Source: Pseudoscleropodium purum (taxonomy: Eukaryota > Streptophyta > Bryopsida > Hypnales > Brachytheciaceae). Taken from it: a stretch of 64,000 bases of DNA. The stretch lies in contig OZ017799.1 in the NCBI GenBank assembly GCA_963969395.1, positions 24,492,501 to 24,556,500 on the forward strand, in the 5' to 3' direction. This document shows positions 28,532 through 41,307 of this stretch, piece after piece. Numbering within the stretch: position 1 is the first letter of the stretch; every line of letters starts with the position of its first letter. The position numbers and the translations under genes were made by a program. Below the pieces are notes generated by a model. The model was not told the DNA's origin and did not search any database. It saw only the letters and a list, made by a program, of their open reading frames with translations.

Positions 28532-29690
28532 GTTAACCCCTAAATGCTCAAACTACGTTTTCTGGAAACATAGCAATTTTGGGTAGTCACTACAAATAAA
28601 CTTTTTATTTTTTTTAATTTGAAATTTTAACACAACATGTGCCCAAAGAGTAGCTTTAAGGCCCAACAATTTTCATAACTTTAGTCTACATGGTTAAAAA
28701 ATTATTGTATGATATGAGTTTTCATTACTCATCGAGTAGCTCGGGCAACAAAAAAAACTTCTTTAAAAATCACTTTAAAAAAAAATTAAAATTTGAAATT
28801 GGTTCTTTAGATTTACATATATATTTGAAAAGCTTTGAATCATTCCATTTTGATCAAGGAATCAAAAGTTATCAGGAGTTTCAGTTTGCAAGAGTTTGTA
28901 GGTTGTTATTGAATCTCTACACTAAGACAAACTTCAAAGTCATTTATTTAATTCAATTTTTAATATTTTTGGAAAAAAATTAAAAAATAAGGTGTAAATT
29001 GTTTATTACAACATTACAACAATTGGAATTGGCATTTTTCAATTCCATAAATAAATTGTTAACAATTTTGTATTTTGAATCATTCTCTTTTATTCTCTAT
29101 TTACTATTTTTTCCTATATGCTGTACAATTCCAAATGATCTAAGATTTTTTAAACATGTAACCAACTTGACCTGAAAAATGAAATCAAAGAATGACTATC
29201 ATTTTGGAAATTTTTTCATACAAATGTGACCTTTTGAAGTCATTAGAGGATTTTTTAGGGTTCGAAAGGGCTACGAGTTCCCAATCGTTTTCTGACCCTA
29301 CAAATTGGCCAAAACCTGCTGCCTAACGTGGCAATGCGACTACCATGTCATTTTCCAAAAAAAATAAACTTTGTTTTTAATTTAAAGAATTTTTTTTTTA
29401 AATCAATTTTTTTTTCTTGACAACATGACGTTTGCCTCACTATGGGGGAACTGCGAGGGGGGGAAGGGAAGCTACTTGAAATTGGCCTCCCAGACTCCAA
29501 AAAATCCTCTAATGGCAATTGCTTGGGTTTTCATAGAGCCAAAAAAAGGATTTTTGTCACTTCAAATGCTAATATCTTGTGATCTACACAATGGAAATAT
29601 CTTAAATTTGTGCACATCTTTTCAAACTAGCATACTACAAGATCCTACAATTACATGTGTCCAAAAATGTGTTTTTTTCTAAAAAAATTT
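28532..29690. repeat. large dispersed repeat, copy 2
   Basis: It starts TTAACCCCTAAATGC and parallels 13554-14400 in order. It is interrupted at about 29195-29518 by extra sequence that is mostly the MITE at 29241-29514. After the insertion, alignment resumes at the GAGCCAAAAAAAGG phrase. Confidence 0.65.
29241..29514. mobile_element. MITE copy C, nested in a larger repeat
   Basis: The left end CATTAGAGGATTTTTT and the complement of the right end (CATTAGAGGATTTTTTGGAG) match for 16 bases. The body contains ACCATGTCATTTTCC and A/T tracts like copies A and B. The larger repeat around it exists without this segment at 13554-14400. Confidence 0.65.
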
Positions 29691-30829
29691 CTAAAATTTG
29701 GAACAATTTTGGTGAAAACATAGTCAAAATCATTTAGAGATTGAAAATAAACATCTTATTGCAACTTAAACTTAGGGCCTATTTACCAAAGTACATTGAT
29801 GTTCTAATTATAGAATGATATAGAATCTTTTTTTTAGATTAAAATATTTTTCACTATAATAGAAATCTATGGTAAACTTTTCAAATTTTTGGACCTAATT
29901 TTGTATTTGATATGAATTTTCTTTACTATTTCTATTAAAATACACAATAATTTCAAATTTTCACAAAAAATCTAAAAATTTCATGACTTATAGAAGATGT
30001 AGTTTTGATAACCAAAAACTAAATTTGGATGTGAAAACTTTAAGTCTAATTGATCGCAATAGATAGGATGTGATGAGTATATTGTAAAAGGCAAGTAGAT
30101 TTGGGAAGAGATCTAGAAAGACATATTGTATGTGAAGGTTTAATTTGGCACTCAAATGCCAAAATACCTTTTCTTTTGTACGCAAAAGGGTTCAATAGTT
30201 GGAATTATTGCTATTAGTATTTTCGCATTTAGCATCCCAATTTTTTTTGTATTTGTCAACTTTTAGTTTTTTTGTTTTAGGAAACTTGTCATGTTTAGCT
30301 TAAGGCATGATATAGGTTTTATAAATATTCAAAAATTTAGAATATTAGGATGAAAAAAATTTACAACATTTTGGACATTTCAATTATAACATTCCAAAAA
30401 AATACTTAATTTATATTTGAATCTAACCTTCACAAAGGGTAATTATTATTGAAGAAGAAAATAAAGAGAGAAGAAGATGTCTTCAACTCTACACTATTAG
30501 AAATGCTAGCTTGGTATTATTTTGTTGTATATTTTGTTTGGAAATGTAGACCTTTAGTCTTCTAGAATTTGTTTAATTGTTTCCTATGTGTTTATTGTTT
30601 TTTTGTGTTTTTTAAAGATGGCAATTAGTAGCATGGAGTTGATCTTGATGCAAGTAGAAAGTGATTTGGATCCAATTGATTTGTTCAAATTCCATTGTTT
30701 TATGTAAATTGTTGTCTAATTGACTATGCTTGAATTGTATTGAATATTTGAATTTCAAGAAGTCTAATTAACGTTAGTGTGTGTGAGCTTAGAAATACGA
30801 GCCTACAAGCCTTGGGCCTAGGTGTAAGT

Positions 30830-31023
30830 AGGTACTCTACAACCATTGAAGGTTTCTATAGCATATGTATAACATAGTACCCTACAACCATTGAAGGTGT
30901 GTATAACATAAGTACTTATAACATAGGTACCATAAAACTATAGAAGGTGTTTATAATATAGGCACTTATAACAAAGATACCCTATAACTATGGAAGGTGC
31001 TTATAATATAGATGCCTATGCTC
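30830..31023. repeat. 48-bp tandem repeat, four units
   Basis: Units with the pattern GGTACCCTACAACCAT, then TGAAGGTGTTTATAA, then CATAGGCACTTATAACA start near 30830, 30877, 30926 and 30976. They are 75-85% alike by eye. There is no coding sense. Confidence 0.75.
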
Positions 31024-32500
31024 TTAGGCTCAAGATTTTAGGCTCAGATGCTAAGAGCCTTCTAGTGGGGTATGTTGTCTCACTCAAAGTAAAGATTTTT
31101 CCCCCTTGATGGAAACATACCTTTTTAAAAATGGCCTCCTAACTCAATTTTGAGTATTTCTACTTTATGCAAGATTTGAAAGCTAGCTTAAAACCTAAAC
31201 TTCCATAATTTTTTCTCACCTCTAGTTCCAAAATTGCTATTTTTGGTGCAATGTGCAAGAATAAAAAAATACTTTTGTTGCATATCCAAAAGTATTATCC
31301 TTTAACATAATAGTATGAGAATTAACCTATGGAAAAGGTTTCAAGATTTTGACTATATAGATTGCAATATACTAGCATATAAAGATAATAATGACACTCC
31401 ATTCCTAGCATCTTATCATACCAAGTCATAAGACTTTTTCATGGAAGTCACTTCCCTTTATGTTTTGTAACCATGTGCATTAATCAAATATTTGTTTGGA
31501 GCTATTTACTTAGTAATTATAATTTTAAGAAACCTTTTTGTAGAAAAAAACCTACTTGCTCTTTGTTTTAAGCACCCTATAGGTAATTATAAATAAAAAT
31601 CTAACTTAATTCTTGGCACACTACTATATTTATAAACTTTAGGAATTTCATTTTTTTTATAATGAAGGATTTTAGGATGAATGTTTGGTGTGAAAGCATG
31701 CAACATAAATAAATAAAAAATTAGGATCAAACTCAAAAGCAACATGAAACAAACAAAAATTGATTAAACATTTAATCCTTAACTTCTTGAATGACTAGAA
31801 TGTGGTCAATTTGGTTTTTGAAGTGCTTTTTCTTTTATTAAAATTATTTAGATGAAATTGCACTTGAAGTGATCCTTTGAAGAATCAAGTTGGCCATATT
31901 TGTGTGCGGTTAGATTTACATAACAAGTTACTAGGGTTTAAAAAAAAATCCTAAAGCACAGGTGGTTGGACAAAAAGGTCAATAGGTTGGGAAGATTTGG
32001 CCAATGAAAGCGTAGCACATGAAAAAATAAGCTTGTCTTGTAGATAGTTTTTTTACCCTTTAAATGCTTATCTTTAATACAATTTTTACTCTTTAAATAG
32101 TTTTTCTTTTCACATTTTGTCTTTTGAACTTCCTTCTTGATCAATCATCTCCTATTTATAAAAATTCTCATTAAATTATCTAATAAGCCTTTCATTTTAC
32201 ACTCACTTAAATATTTAATTTGAAGATGTTGGTGTGTTAAGGTCATTGTCTTATGGTTTATAGGCTCCCAAATTATGAAATTTGTTACTATAAATTCCCA
32301 ACTTGTAGATACTCTAATTTAGAACAAATTTAGAATTCTCTAACTATAAAAATATTTGTGAACAAAGCACAAAAATATTGCCTTTATTTGAAAACACAAT
32401 AAATACTTACAAATACAACTAACTTACTATGCTATTTTTTTTATATATTTGAAAGTCTGTTATCTTGATTTGCTTATTTGAATTGTATTTGTAATAGAAA

Positions 32501-33010
32501 GGTGATACATTGAACATTGCTAAATCTCTTTACTTTTATTTTGAAAATTTGACCAAATTTCTAGTAACTCAAAAGTCACTCTCACCCATAAACTTCACAA
32601 TAATGATATGTGAATGTGCTCTTGATTTAAAAGGTTGCAAGAGAGAGGTGATGACATTGGACATTGCTAAATCATTGTACTTTTATTTTTGAAAATTAAA
32701 CCACAATTCTATTTAACTCAAACTTCACTCTCACTCATAAAATTCACAACAATCAATTAGTCATGTATTTTTTTATATAAAAGAATACAACATTGCTTAA
32801 TCTCTTTATTTGTCACTGTACTTTTATTTTGAAAAAGTGAACCAAAATTCTATTTAATTCAAAAATCACTCTCACTTATAAATTTTACAATTATTATGTG
32901 AGTCTATTATTCTTGATACAAGGGTTGCAATGGAGAAGTAATGATATCAAAAACTAATGAATCTCTTTACTTTAATTTTGGAATTTTAATCAAAATTCTA
33001 TTTAATCCTA
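32501..33010. repeat. about 146-bp tandem repeat, 3.5 units
   Basis: A block with ACATTGCTAAATCTCTTTAC, TTTTATTTTGAAAA, TTCTATTTAACTCAAA and TCACTCTCACTCATAAA recurs with the first phrase near 32514, 32661, 32790 and, degraded, about 32950. Spacing is 147, 129 and about 160 bp. Units have diverged, so the array is old. Confidence 0.75.
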
Positions 33011-35714
33011 AAGGCACATGTCTTCAAAAATCTCATTTTTGAATGTGTATAATCCGGTTCAAATACATACTGTGATCTTCCAATTCCACCATTGAATGAT
33101 TATCTAATTTTGTCAAAATATTTGCACTCCAATTGAGAATACAATTGTATAGTTAATTTCTACTTTAATCTATTTTTAGTGTTGGTATCAATCTTGATAG
33201 AAAAGTACTTGAGATTCAATGGATCTAGCTACAATATCCAAAGCGTTAAATATTTGAAAATGTATTATTTTTCACTCCTCTATTAGAAGGTTTAGGAATT
33301 ATATTCATCCTAAAATTATTTTTTTTCTTCTTTGATTTTGTTCACACTAATTTATATTTATTTTTCCTAAATCAAGAGATTTTTTAATACCCTATTTTAC
33401 ATATAATGATGTTTTAAGAATTAAATCCAAGCTACAATAGATCCAAATCATTTATAAATTTTTCCTCCAACAAATAAAATGCATCTTATAGTTTAATTCA
33501 TGTGGTTTTCTACTTTTCACAAAGTGACCTACCCGAGTAAGACTTCAAATCCTCTTAACCAAAAACTTTAGTGCTGTTCATTTTCAAATATTTTATATTT
33601 GAGAATTGAATTGAAAATCCTGAAAAAAGTAAAAAATTTGAAATAACATGATTTTTCTTTCTTTAAGAATTTGCTAAAGAAGAGTAGGTATAAAATGGAA
33701 TGAAAACTAATTGTGAATACCTCTAAGATGGAATTGAAGCATGTCAATTCTAACAACAAATTTGTTCCATCAAAAAATTTTAATCATTTGGATTTTTTTT
33801 AAATCAAAATTGTGAAAAATGAATTCAAGAATGAATCCCATACATTATTTTTTCATGAATTTGTTGTAATTGCCTTCAAAACGGGACTCTTCGTACCTTT
33901 CACAATACTGAGTCAAACATAATGAATAAAAGCTTTTAATATAGAAATTAACACATAATATGATAAATAAAGTTTTAAAATCTTTCTTTCAATTTTTTTT
34001 AGCCTAAGATAGACTATTTTCGCTTAACCTTCAAGGCCTAACAATGTTTTCACAATGGAGGTTTTTAAGGAATTGCCTAATTTTGATGTTTTTTTGCACA
34101 TGGACGAGTTTGAAATTTTTAATTTTAACTATAAAAAAGTGAAGGGTACTTTGTCTAGAATGCATGGAATTAATTGTGGAAAATATTGACCATTGGATTT
34201 TTAGATTACAACAATTTTGGATGATCAACTCTTTAGGCAAAAACACAACTTTTGGAGAAGAAAAATTATAAGATGATGAATAATGCTTTATTATCCTCCC
34301 AAAAAATGGTTTTAGAATCTAAGTCAAATGTATTATTTTTTTATTTAAAAAATAAAAAAGTAAAAAACTCTCCCAAATTTGTAGACATTTTCAAACAAAA
34401 GGAGTAGAAAGCCAAAACTGACCAAATCGGATCCTACAAAATTTAAAATATTTATAAATGCATCATTTTTTAAAATTTAACAATCAATGTCATTAGCATA
34501 TTGTTTGGAACATCTCCAAAATTTTTGGAATCATTCTAATTATTTTTGTATTCTTAGTCATAGCAAATTGGATTTTGTATTTTAAAAATTGCTAAAGATA
34601 AAATTTTGAATTTTTTCTCCAGACCTAGTTTGATTGTGAAAAGTAAAGACTAGAAATGTACAAGAAAATGTTTTTTTTTCCATCCCTACTATTTCTTTCA
34701 TTGTAAGCAAATTATATTTGCTCCCTTTTTCCTTTAGACTACATTTCATAAATAAATTTTTAAATACTTCCCGCATTGAAATTTTGAAAATCGGAGAATG
34801 CAACAAGTATGTGAATTTGTTATTCTACAAATCCCTATGTTCCCAAATATTGAGATTTGTTTCATTCTACCGGGAATTTGCCATTGAAAATTGAAAGATG
34901 ACACATTGTGTCCCCTTAGTCCTTGAGGGGTTAAGGTGATATAACTTTTGTTTATGGGCATTGATTGAAAAAAATTAAATTCTCAAAATAAAATATATTT
35001 TCTCATCTTAAAAACAAGTTTTGAAAAATTGAGCCAAAAATTTGAGTTGATGTGAATCTTCCTAAACTATTGTTTGCCAAGTATAAGTCTATGTGGAAAG
35101 TGCATTGGGAACTTATATAAACATCTTTTGTGAACTATGGAATAAGCATGAATAATGAGTACCACCTTAGTAAAGGACCCTCCTCCTTCTATTGCAAATA
35201 TATCCAAGGAAGTTTTTAATTAAAAAAATGGATGAAAATCTAATGTTCATTGTCCACTTGTGTTAATTGAAATAATTTATAAGCCACTTTTTGGCTCTTG
35301 CAAATTTATAAGGTTTTGTATGGGCAAAGGAAACCAACCTATATTTGGAGACCTTTGGTGATTACAATGGAATTTATTATTTGGAATGGATGGAAATTTT
35401 GGATTCATATTTGGAATATGGGACTTCTAATTAGCTAAGAAAATTTAGGAAAACACTTGAACCTCTTTTACCTAGCCTTATCATCAATGACATTCTAGAA
35501 TATCTTGCATGCTCACTACACTATCATTGTTAGTAGCATACTTATCTCACATTCAAGTTATTTGACCCAAAATATAACTAGTTCTCAAAAATTTAGATAA
35601 GGGGGAGGATTAGAGTGTCCAAACTTAAATAACTACAAATTCATAACCAAGTTTTTATTTGGAGACCCAAGGAAGTTGGTTGGTCCAAACCACTTTGCAC
35701 TTGGATCAAGATTG

Positions 35715-36441
35715 TTAGAGCATCTCTAGTGGTTTGTCTTTTAATTCTAGAATGAGACCTATCACCAAGTTTCTTTGCCAAAATGATCCAATTTTGGGGC
35801 TGATAGGTGCATTCTTCATTTCTAAACTAATCTTGAAATTCATCCATTGACCACTTCTGGGCCTAATATCCTCTAGTGTTAAGCCTACTATGGTATTTTT
35901 AGTGAAAAGTGGGCAATAAATAGATGATCCAAGCAAAATATTCTTTTTGACAAAGGATAGTTTACCTATATGTCCTTGTTTTATACCTGCACCAAATGCT
36001 ATAATACAATTCATCTTTAAAAATACATAGACATTATTCTTAATAAAATTTATTTTGCTTTTGCACACTAGGAGACTTGCCATTAGTTCAAAGTTAAAGT
36101 AGTGAGTTACTCAAGTAGGACACACAACTAATTTATTCTTTGCATTTGGGATATGATGATTTGTCTATTCAATTTTTTCTTGGTGAATGTACCAAAATCT
36201 TACTTGATTTTTTAGTTGGCTTCTATTATAGTGAAAAAAAGAAAAAATAGTAAATAAAATTGCCAAAAACATTTCTAACAAATATGAGATTTGCCAATAT
36301 TTACATGAATTTTATTTTATTTAGGTAATATTGTGAATGAGTGATGGATGGATGATCAGAATTGCATGATTTGTTTAGCTTCCTTACATTTGAAGGTGTG
36401 TATTGTACTTCCACTAAAAAAACTTCATTGGAAATGCTCTT
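35715..36441. mobile_element. non-autonomous element with AGAGCATCTCTAGTGG-type ends
   Basis: The left end TTAGAGCATCTCTAGTGG and the complement of the right end (TAAGAGCATTTCCAATGA) are clear imperfect inverted repeats. An AGAGCATCTCCAATGG-like terminus is common among plant non-autonomous DNA transposons. The minus-strand open frame inside (35715-36083) resembles no protein I know and may be chance. Length is about 727 bp. Confidence 0.6.
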
Positions 36442-36990
36442 AGAACATTCACATTGTAGCCCTCAAAACATTTAACATTCGCCAAACTTGAATGATAAGT
36501 GTATTGGGCCCTTTAGAATATTCTCATGGCACTCATTAAAAGCATATTAAGCAATGGCCCTTGAAATTACTATTCATTTTAAATTTTGTGCCCTTTACCC
36601 TATATTCCATTTGGTGCTTGATCAATTGACTATTTATGGGATACATTTGGTGAGTAAGGATTGGAAACAAGAATTATGAGGGCTTTGAAGAAATAGATGT
36701 AAGCTTTTAGCGTGTTAAATTTAGTGTTTGTGAATACATAAGCTCTTCAATATTCAAAAGTTAAAAATTGGAATGATGAACAAAACACTTCTATGCAATG
36801 TTTTTCCAAAATAACTTCTCATTCATTCCAATAGTACTTGAGTATTTAAAAGACACCCTTCCTTGATGACCTATTCAATAAAATTGAACTAATTGTTTTA
36901 TTTATATGAGAATACAAGCCAAAATGTCCAATAACTTACTCCAATATTCCTAAGAAAAAGAAAAAAGAAGATTAAAGTCATCTATTAATG

Positions 36991-37621
36991 TAATGTAGTT
37001 GCCAGTGCACCTTTCCACGGGGACGTACCCGGGGAAGAAGGCGTCACTTTCGTCGCGGCCTGCTTTCGTCGTGTCCCTCCGGCGTCAGTTGCCGATCCCC
37101 TGCGCCGCTCATCACTGGCGCCGAAGGAATTTGCCAGTCGCAGGAGGAATTACTTCAATTAATTCCGAAGAAGCGCCGTCACAGAGATTAATCATCACTC
37201 TTGCGTTTCTTTCCGAGGTAGCCCTGTCTGTCTCCAAGTGAAAGATATGATGATGCCCACCCATATGCAGCGGAGCGCCTGAGGAGTGAGGACGTTTTCG
37301 AATGGAGATTTCAAAGAAGAATTGGATTTGACGTCAGTGATGGTACCCGAGCTGAGGCGGGGTCGACAGCTCCATGAAGAGGAATGTTGGGAACTCCGCC
37401 GAATTAGAACCCGAGCTGCTTAGATTACATTTGGCGGAGGGAGCTCCGGTTGGGGACTCGATCGATACCGGGTTGTTTTAATTTCATCGCAGTTCTCGTG
37501 ACTTTGGAGGGGTTTCGGAAATTTATGGGAGGTTGCGCATTAAAGCGAAGCATGAGCTAGGTAGAGTATGATATGAGTTTGGTGGGGAAGAAGGGAAGGG
37601 AAGGGGAGGGATTGATCCACA
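36991..37621 (+). promoter_or_regulatory. APE2 promoter and 5' leader
   Basis: A sharp GC rise occurs at about 37000, with CpG-rich sequence to the start codon, so this is the probable promoter and 5' UTR. No E2F or TATA consensus stands out. A short frame opening at 37573 overlaps the start region in another frame and is probably not used. Confidence 0.45.
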
Positions 37622-40600
37622 ATGCGCATCGTGACGTACAACATAAATGGACTGCGAGCTCGCCTCGCGCCGCCTCGCAACTTGCTCGCGTTCCTCGACT
37701 CGCTCGACGCCGACATTATTTGTCTTCAGGTTGTGGCTTACCGAACACTGGAATCCCTGATTTCGCTGCCTTTGACTCTGTTTCGTACTAAGAAGCCTAA
37801 ATTTGGTCTAACGGTTTAGGGTGCAGTTTTTTGAATAATGTATAGTCTCCATTCACCTCACAGTAAGGAAGAGGTTCTATTCACCATACGTCATGGGCTT
37901 GGATTTGACCTAGAATTTACTTGAATTTGGAGGATTTCGAAGAGTCATTTTCTAAGGCCGCCCGTGTGCTCATGAAACTTCACTGAACACCGAGAAAACC
38001 TGATGGAGAGATGGTATTGATGTTATGCTGTTAAGCAGAAGGTTTTATAAGTTCAAGCTTAAGACCTTAAGCCTTACGGTGATTTAGGGTTTTGGGATAC
38101 ATTTGAGTGGGAGGTTTACGCTTCGATTCCTACTCATTAAGTACTGGATAATTATGGATTACTTCGTTCTGCGCGTATAACAGGGTTTCACGGATTGTTA
38201 GCATATCACGATTTTTGTATTAGAATTTCTTCTGAACTTCGAAGCTCTTTAATCAAGCGAAGAGTAGAGGGATGATGTAACGTTTCGGGAGGAAAAGTAC
38301 TGATGGATCATGCGTTGGACTGATGCAGGAGACGAAGATAACAAGGCAGGAGCTGACGGCTGACATAGCAGTCGCAGAAGGATACGAGTCATTTTTTTCT
38401 TGCACCCGGACTGTGGCAAAGGGACGGGTTGGTTACTCCGGTGAGGGTTTAGTACCCAGTGTAATTTAACTGACATTTAACTGAAGTTGCTTCCTTTGGA
38501 TACGTATTCACAGAAGTGAAGGGCGGATATATAACCCTATTTGGATGCTCCGTATGATTCAGAATGTATGAGAAGCTTTTCTCTTACTTTCGGTTTTTGT
38601 GTTTATACACCATCCACTGGTGATGAATTGTAGGTGGAAGTGCTGAACTCCCCATTTTGTACATGCAGGAGTAGCAACCTTCTGTCGCACGAGCACTGCC
38701 GTGCCTTTAGCTGCAGATGAAGGCTTCACAGGTACACGATCGAGTATTGAGGAGAGGAAGAACACCGCAGACTTATGTTTTGGAGTTTCCGTTATCCGGG
38801 GTCCCTGTTTATTGTACATTGCTGGATTAGATTTTAATATGGCATTCTGGACTTTTTTTCTAGACCAAGTTCTCTTGACGCTGTAGTCTAGGAGTTTAGT
38901 CTCTGACATCTTGGACTCTATATAGAGTTGGCGCGTCATCATTTTGAATTCCTTCATTTTACGAATTTTCTCAGCTAGTATGTCTCATGTCAGGTCTCCT
39001 TCATGTAAACCGCTTTGGGGTCATAGAAGGTGGCAAGGCACGGGTTGGGTGCTATGAGGAGGTTTTGAAGACGGAGAATTTGAGCAGGCAGGAGTTACTG
39101 CAGCTGGATAGGGAGGGTCGCTGTCTTGTTACCGACCACGGCTCTTTTGGTATGTTGAGCTTCAGAACTTGCCAATTGATAGTCCTCGTGGGTGTCCTTG
39201 TGGTAGAGCTCCAAGCATACAGAAAATATTAGAAGTAACCTTCATGTTCACTGGAGATTTTCCTGAAGATAATCGTGTGTTATGCAGTTCTTTTCAATCT
39301 TTATGGTCCTTGCCTTGGCTGCGACGATGAAGAGCGCTACGATTTTAAGCTGAGGTTTTATCGAGCTTTACAGGTGTTTTCCTTTTTCTCCTGATTAATT
39401 AATTTATAAAACACTACTGAATACGTATTTGCAGTCCGCAAATTTGGATCCATCATCGAAATTTTGATAATGTATGGAACTTATTGTAAATTATTGTGTG
39501 GCAGGAACTTTACCACATTTGCATTTCTGTGTACAGAGCAGGTGGGAGGGGTTGTTAAAGGCTGGGCGGAGAGTAATAGCAGTTGGCGACTTCAATATAT
39601 CTCCCTTCCCTGTGGATTTCTGCAATCCTGGGCCTGATTTTGATAAGAGTTTGTATGTTCTCATTCTCAATCTTGACTATTGTATGGTCCTGCCTAGATT
39701 TTCTCATGCGCCGTAAGCATTTGTTACCTGGCAAAACAAAGCGGAGATTGTGGTTGAGAGGCAAGGTTTCAGGTGCATTCTTCTTCTCTACCCAAAGAAT
39801 GAACAGTGAGTGCGTTGCTTACTGAATCGTACTTTGGTTGGCCTGCTCCTCAGAATACGCCAGTGGCTACGATCTCAGCTACGAGATGGAGGCGGCCCTT
39901 TCTTAGACGTTTTCCGAGTAATTCATCCGAATAGGTTGTTACCTCAACCGTGGCAGTCACTTCTTTATTTCGATGCCCAAGTACACATCAAAACTGAAGT
40001 TCTGCATGTAGTGATATGTGGCCAGCAATCCTTATCCATTGTGAAGTTTAGATTCCATTTTGCAGTCTCGGTCACTTCAAAAGAGGAATAAGGACACCAT
40101 CTACGGTCCATTAATGTACAAACAAGAAATTGCACAACAGGCAGCTGACTAATTGGTAAGGGTATGGTTTGTGCGTGCAGAGAAGGGGCTTACACATGCT
40201 GGAACCAAAGTTCTGGTGCAGAGGAGTTCAATTACGGATCAAGAATTGATTTGATCTTAGCAGCTGGATTTTGTTTCCACCAAGCTGAGTTCAAGGACAG
40301 CAATTGGAAGATTGAAGAGAACCATCACTTTGGAGCCTGCGAAGTTGAGGACTGTGACGTCCTTCGGCACTTCAAACGCTTCAAAGCTGACTCTCTTCCA
40401 CGGTGCGTAGTTGATACCTTTCGGTTTCAAGTGGTCGGTTGTCACGGTCGCTTAACAATTTGCAGTCTGCGCAACCCGATGCTTTTCTGTTTCAAGTGAT
40501 GGGCTACGTTTTTCAAAATAGCTCCTATATAATAACTTTTTGGTGTGGTTTGTTCTTAATGGAGGTGCCGAGAGTTAAGTAATCCAAAGGAATTTCTCTA

Positions 40601-41252
40601 TTGCATTTATTTTTTTAACTCCATTTTCTATGATAATTTCAAATTGGGAGTTTCTTAGTAACACATGTTCATATATTGTAATTTTGGAAACCCGAAATGA
40701 TGTAAGAATTTATGAAATGTCCTCTTTGAAGGAGTATAGTTAATTACAGTTATTTCTTATAAATATCCCTACCATCCATGAGTACTCGCCACACTTTCTG
40801 GTTTCCAATGGTATATTTTACAACCTTTGTAGATTGTTCTGATTTGATTCGTTTTGACTCCTATAGATATTGATCATGTAGGCCTTAAGGGTTAATTGTG
40901 AAATTGATATTGATTAATGGTTTGCTTCCTTCTTCTGCTTATGATTTCTGTGCTTTCATTCGTCTTAATTTTGGACAATGTTGGAACGTGGCTCAGGCGG
41001 GGAGGGGAAAAGTATGAAAAATTGGAGGGCTCAGACCATGCTCCCGTTTACGTGCAATTGAGAACACAACCGCCTTTAGACCAACATGATGTGCCCCCCC
41101 TTGCAGCTCGTTTCATGCCAGAACTTCGAGGGCGGCAGCAAAGTATTGGTAAGCTTTCGAACTGGTGCAGTGGATTTCTACCATTTGATTCTCAAGCTAA
41201 AGCTGTGGATGAACTACGTCATGTTTCATAGTCAGTTTCAGAAATTTGAAAT

Positions 41253-41307
<55 letters not shown>

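Larger units (their letters stand above)
28151..36990. other. AT-rich intergenic desert
   Basis: No gene is supportable. It holds large repeat copy 2 (28532-29690) with a nested MITE (29241-29514), a 48-bp tandem array (30830-31023), a roughly 146-bp tandem array (32501-33010), a reverse copy of the TTAACCCCT motif (34919-34935) and a 0.7-kb inverted-repeat element (35715-36441). The motif at 28532 and its reverse at 34935 could bound one 6.4-kb element, but nothing else supports this. Confidence 0.75.

Noticed and set aside
35715..36083. 122-codon minus-strand frame as a gene
   Set aside because: It lies inside an inverted-repeat element, has no recognisable domain, and its composition follows the surrounding AT-rich DNA.
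38105..38145. Possible tRNA T-arm phrase TTCGATTCC in the APE2 intron
   Set aside because: No matching acceptor stem or anticodon arm can be folded around it.
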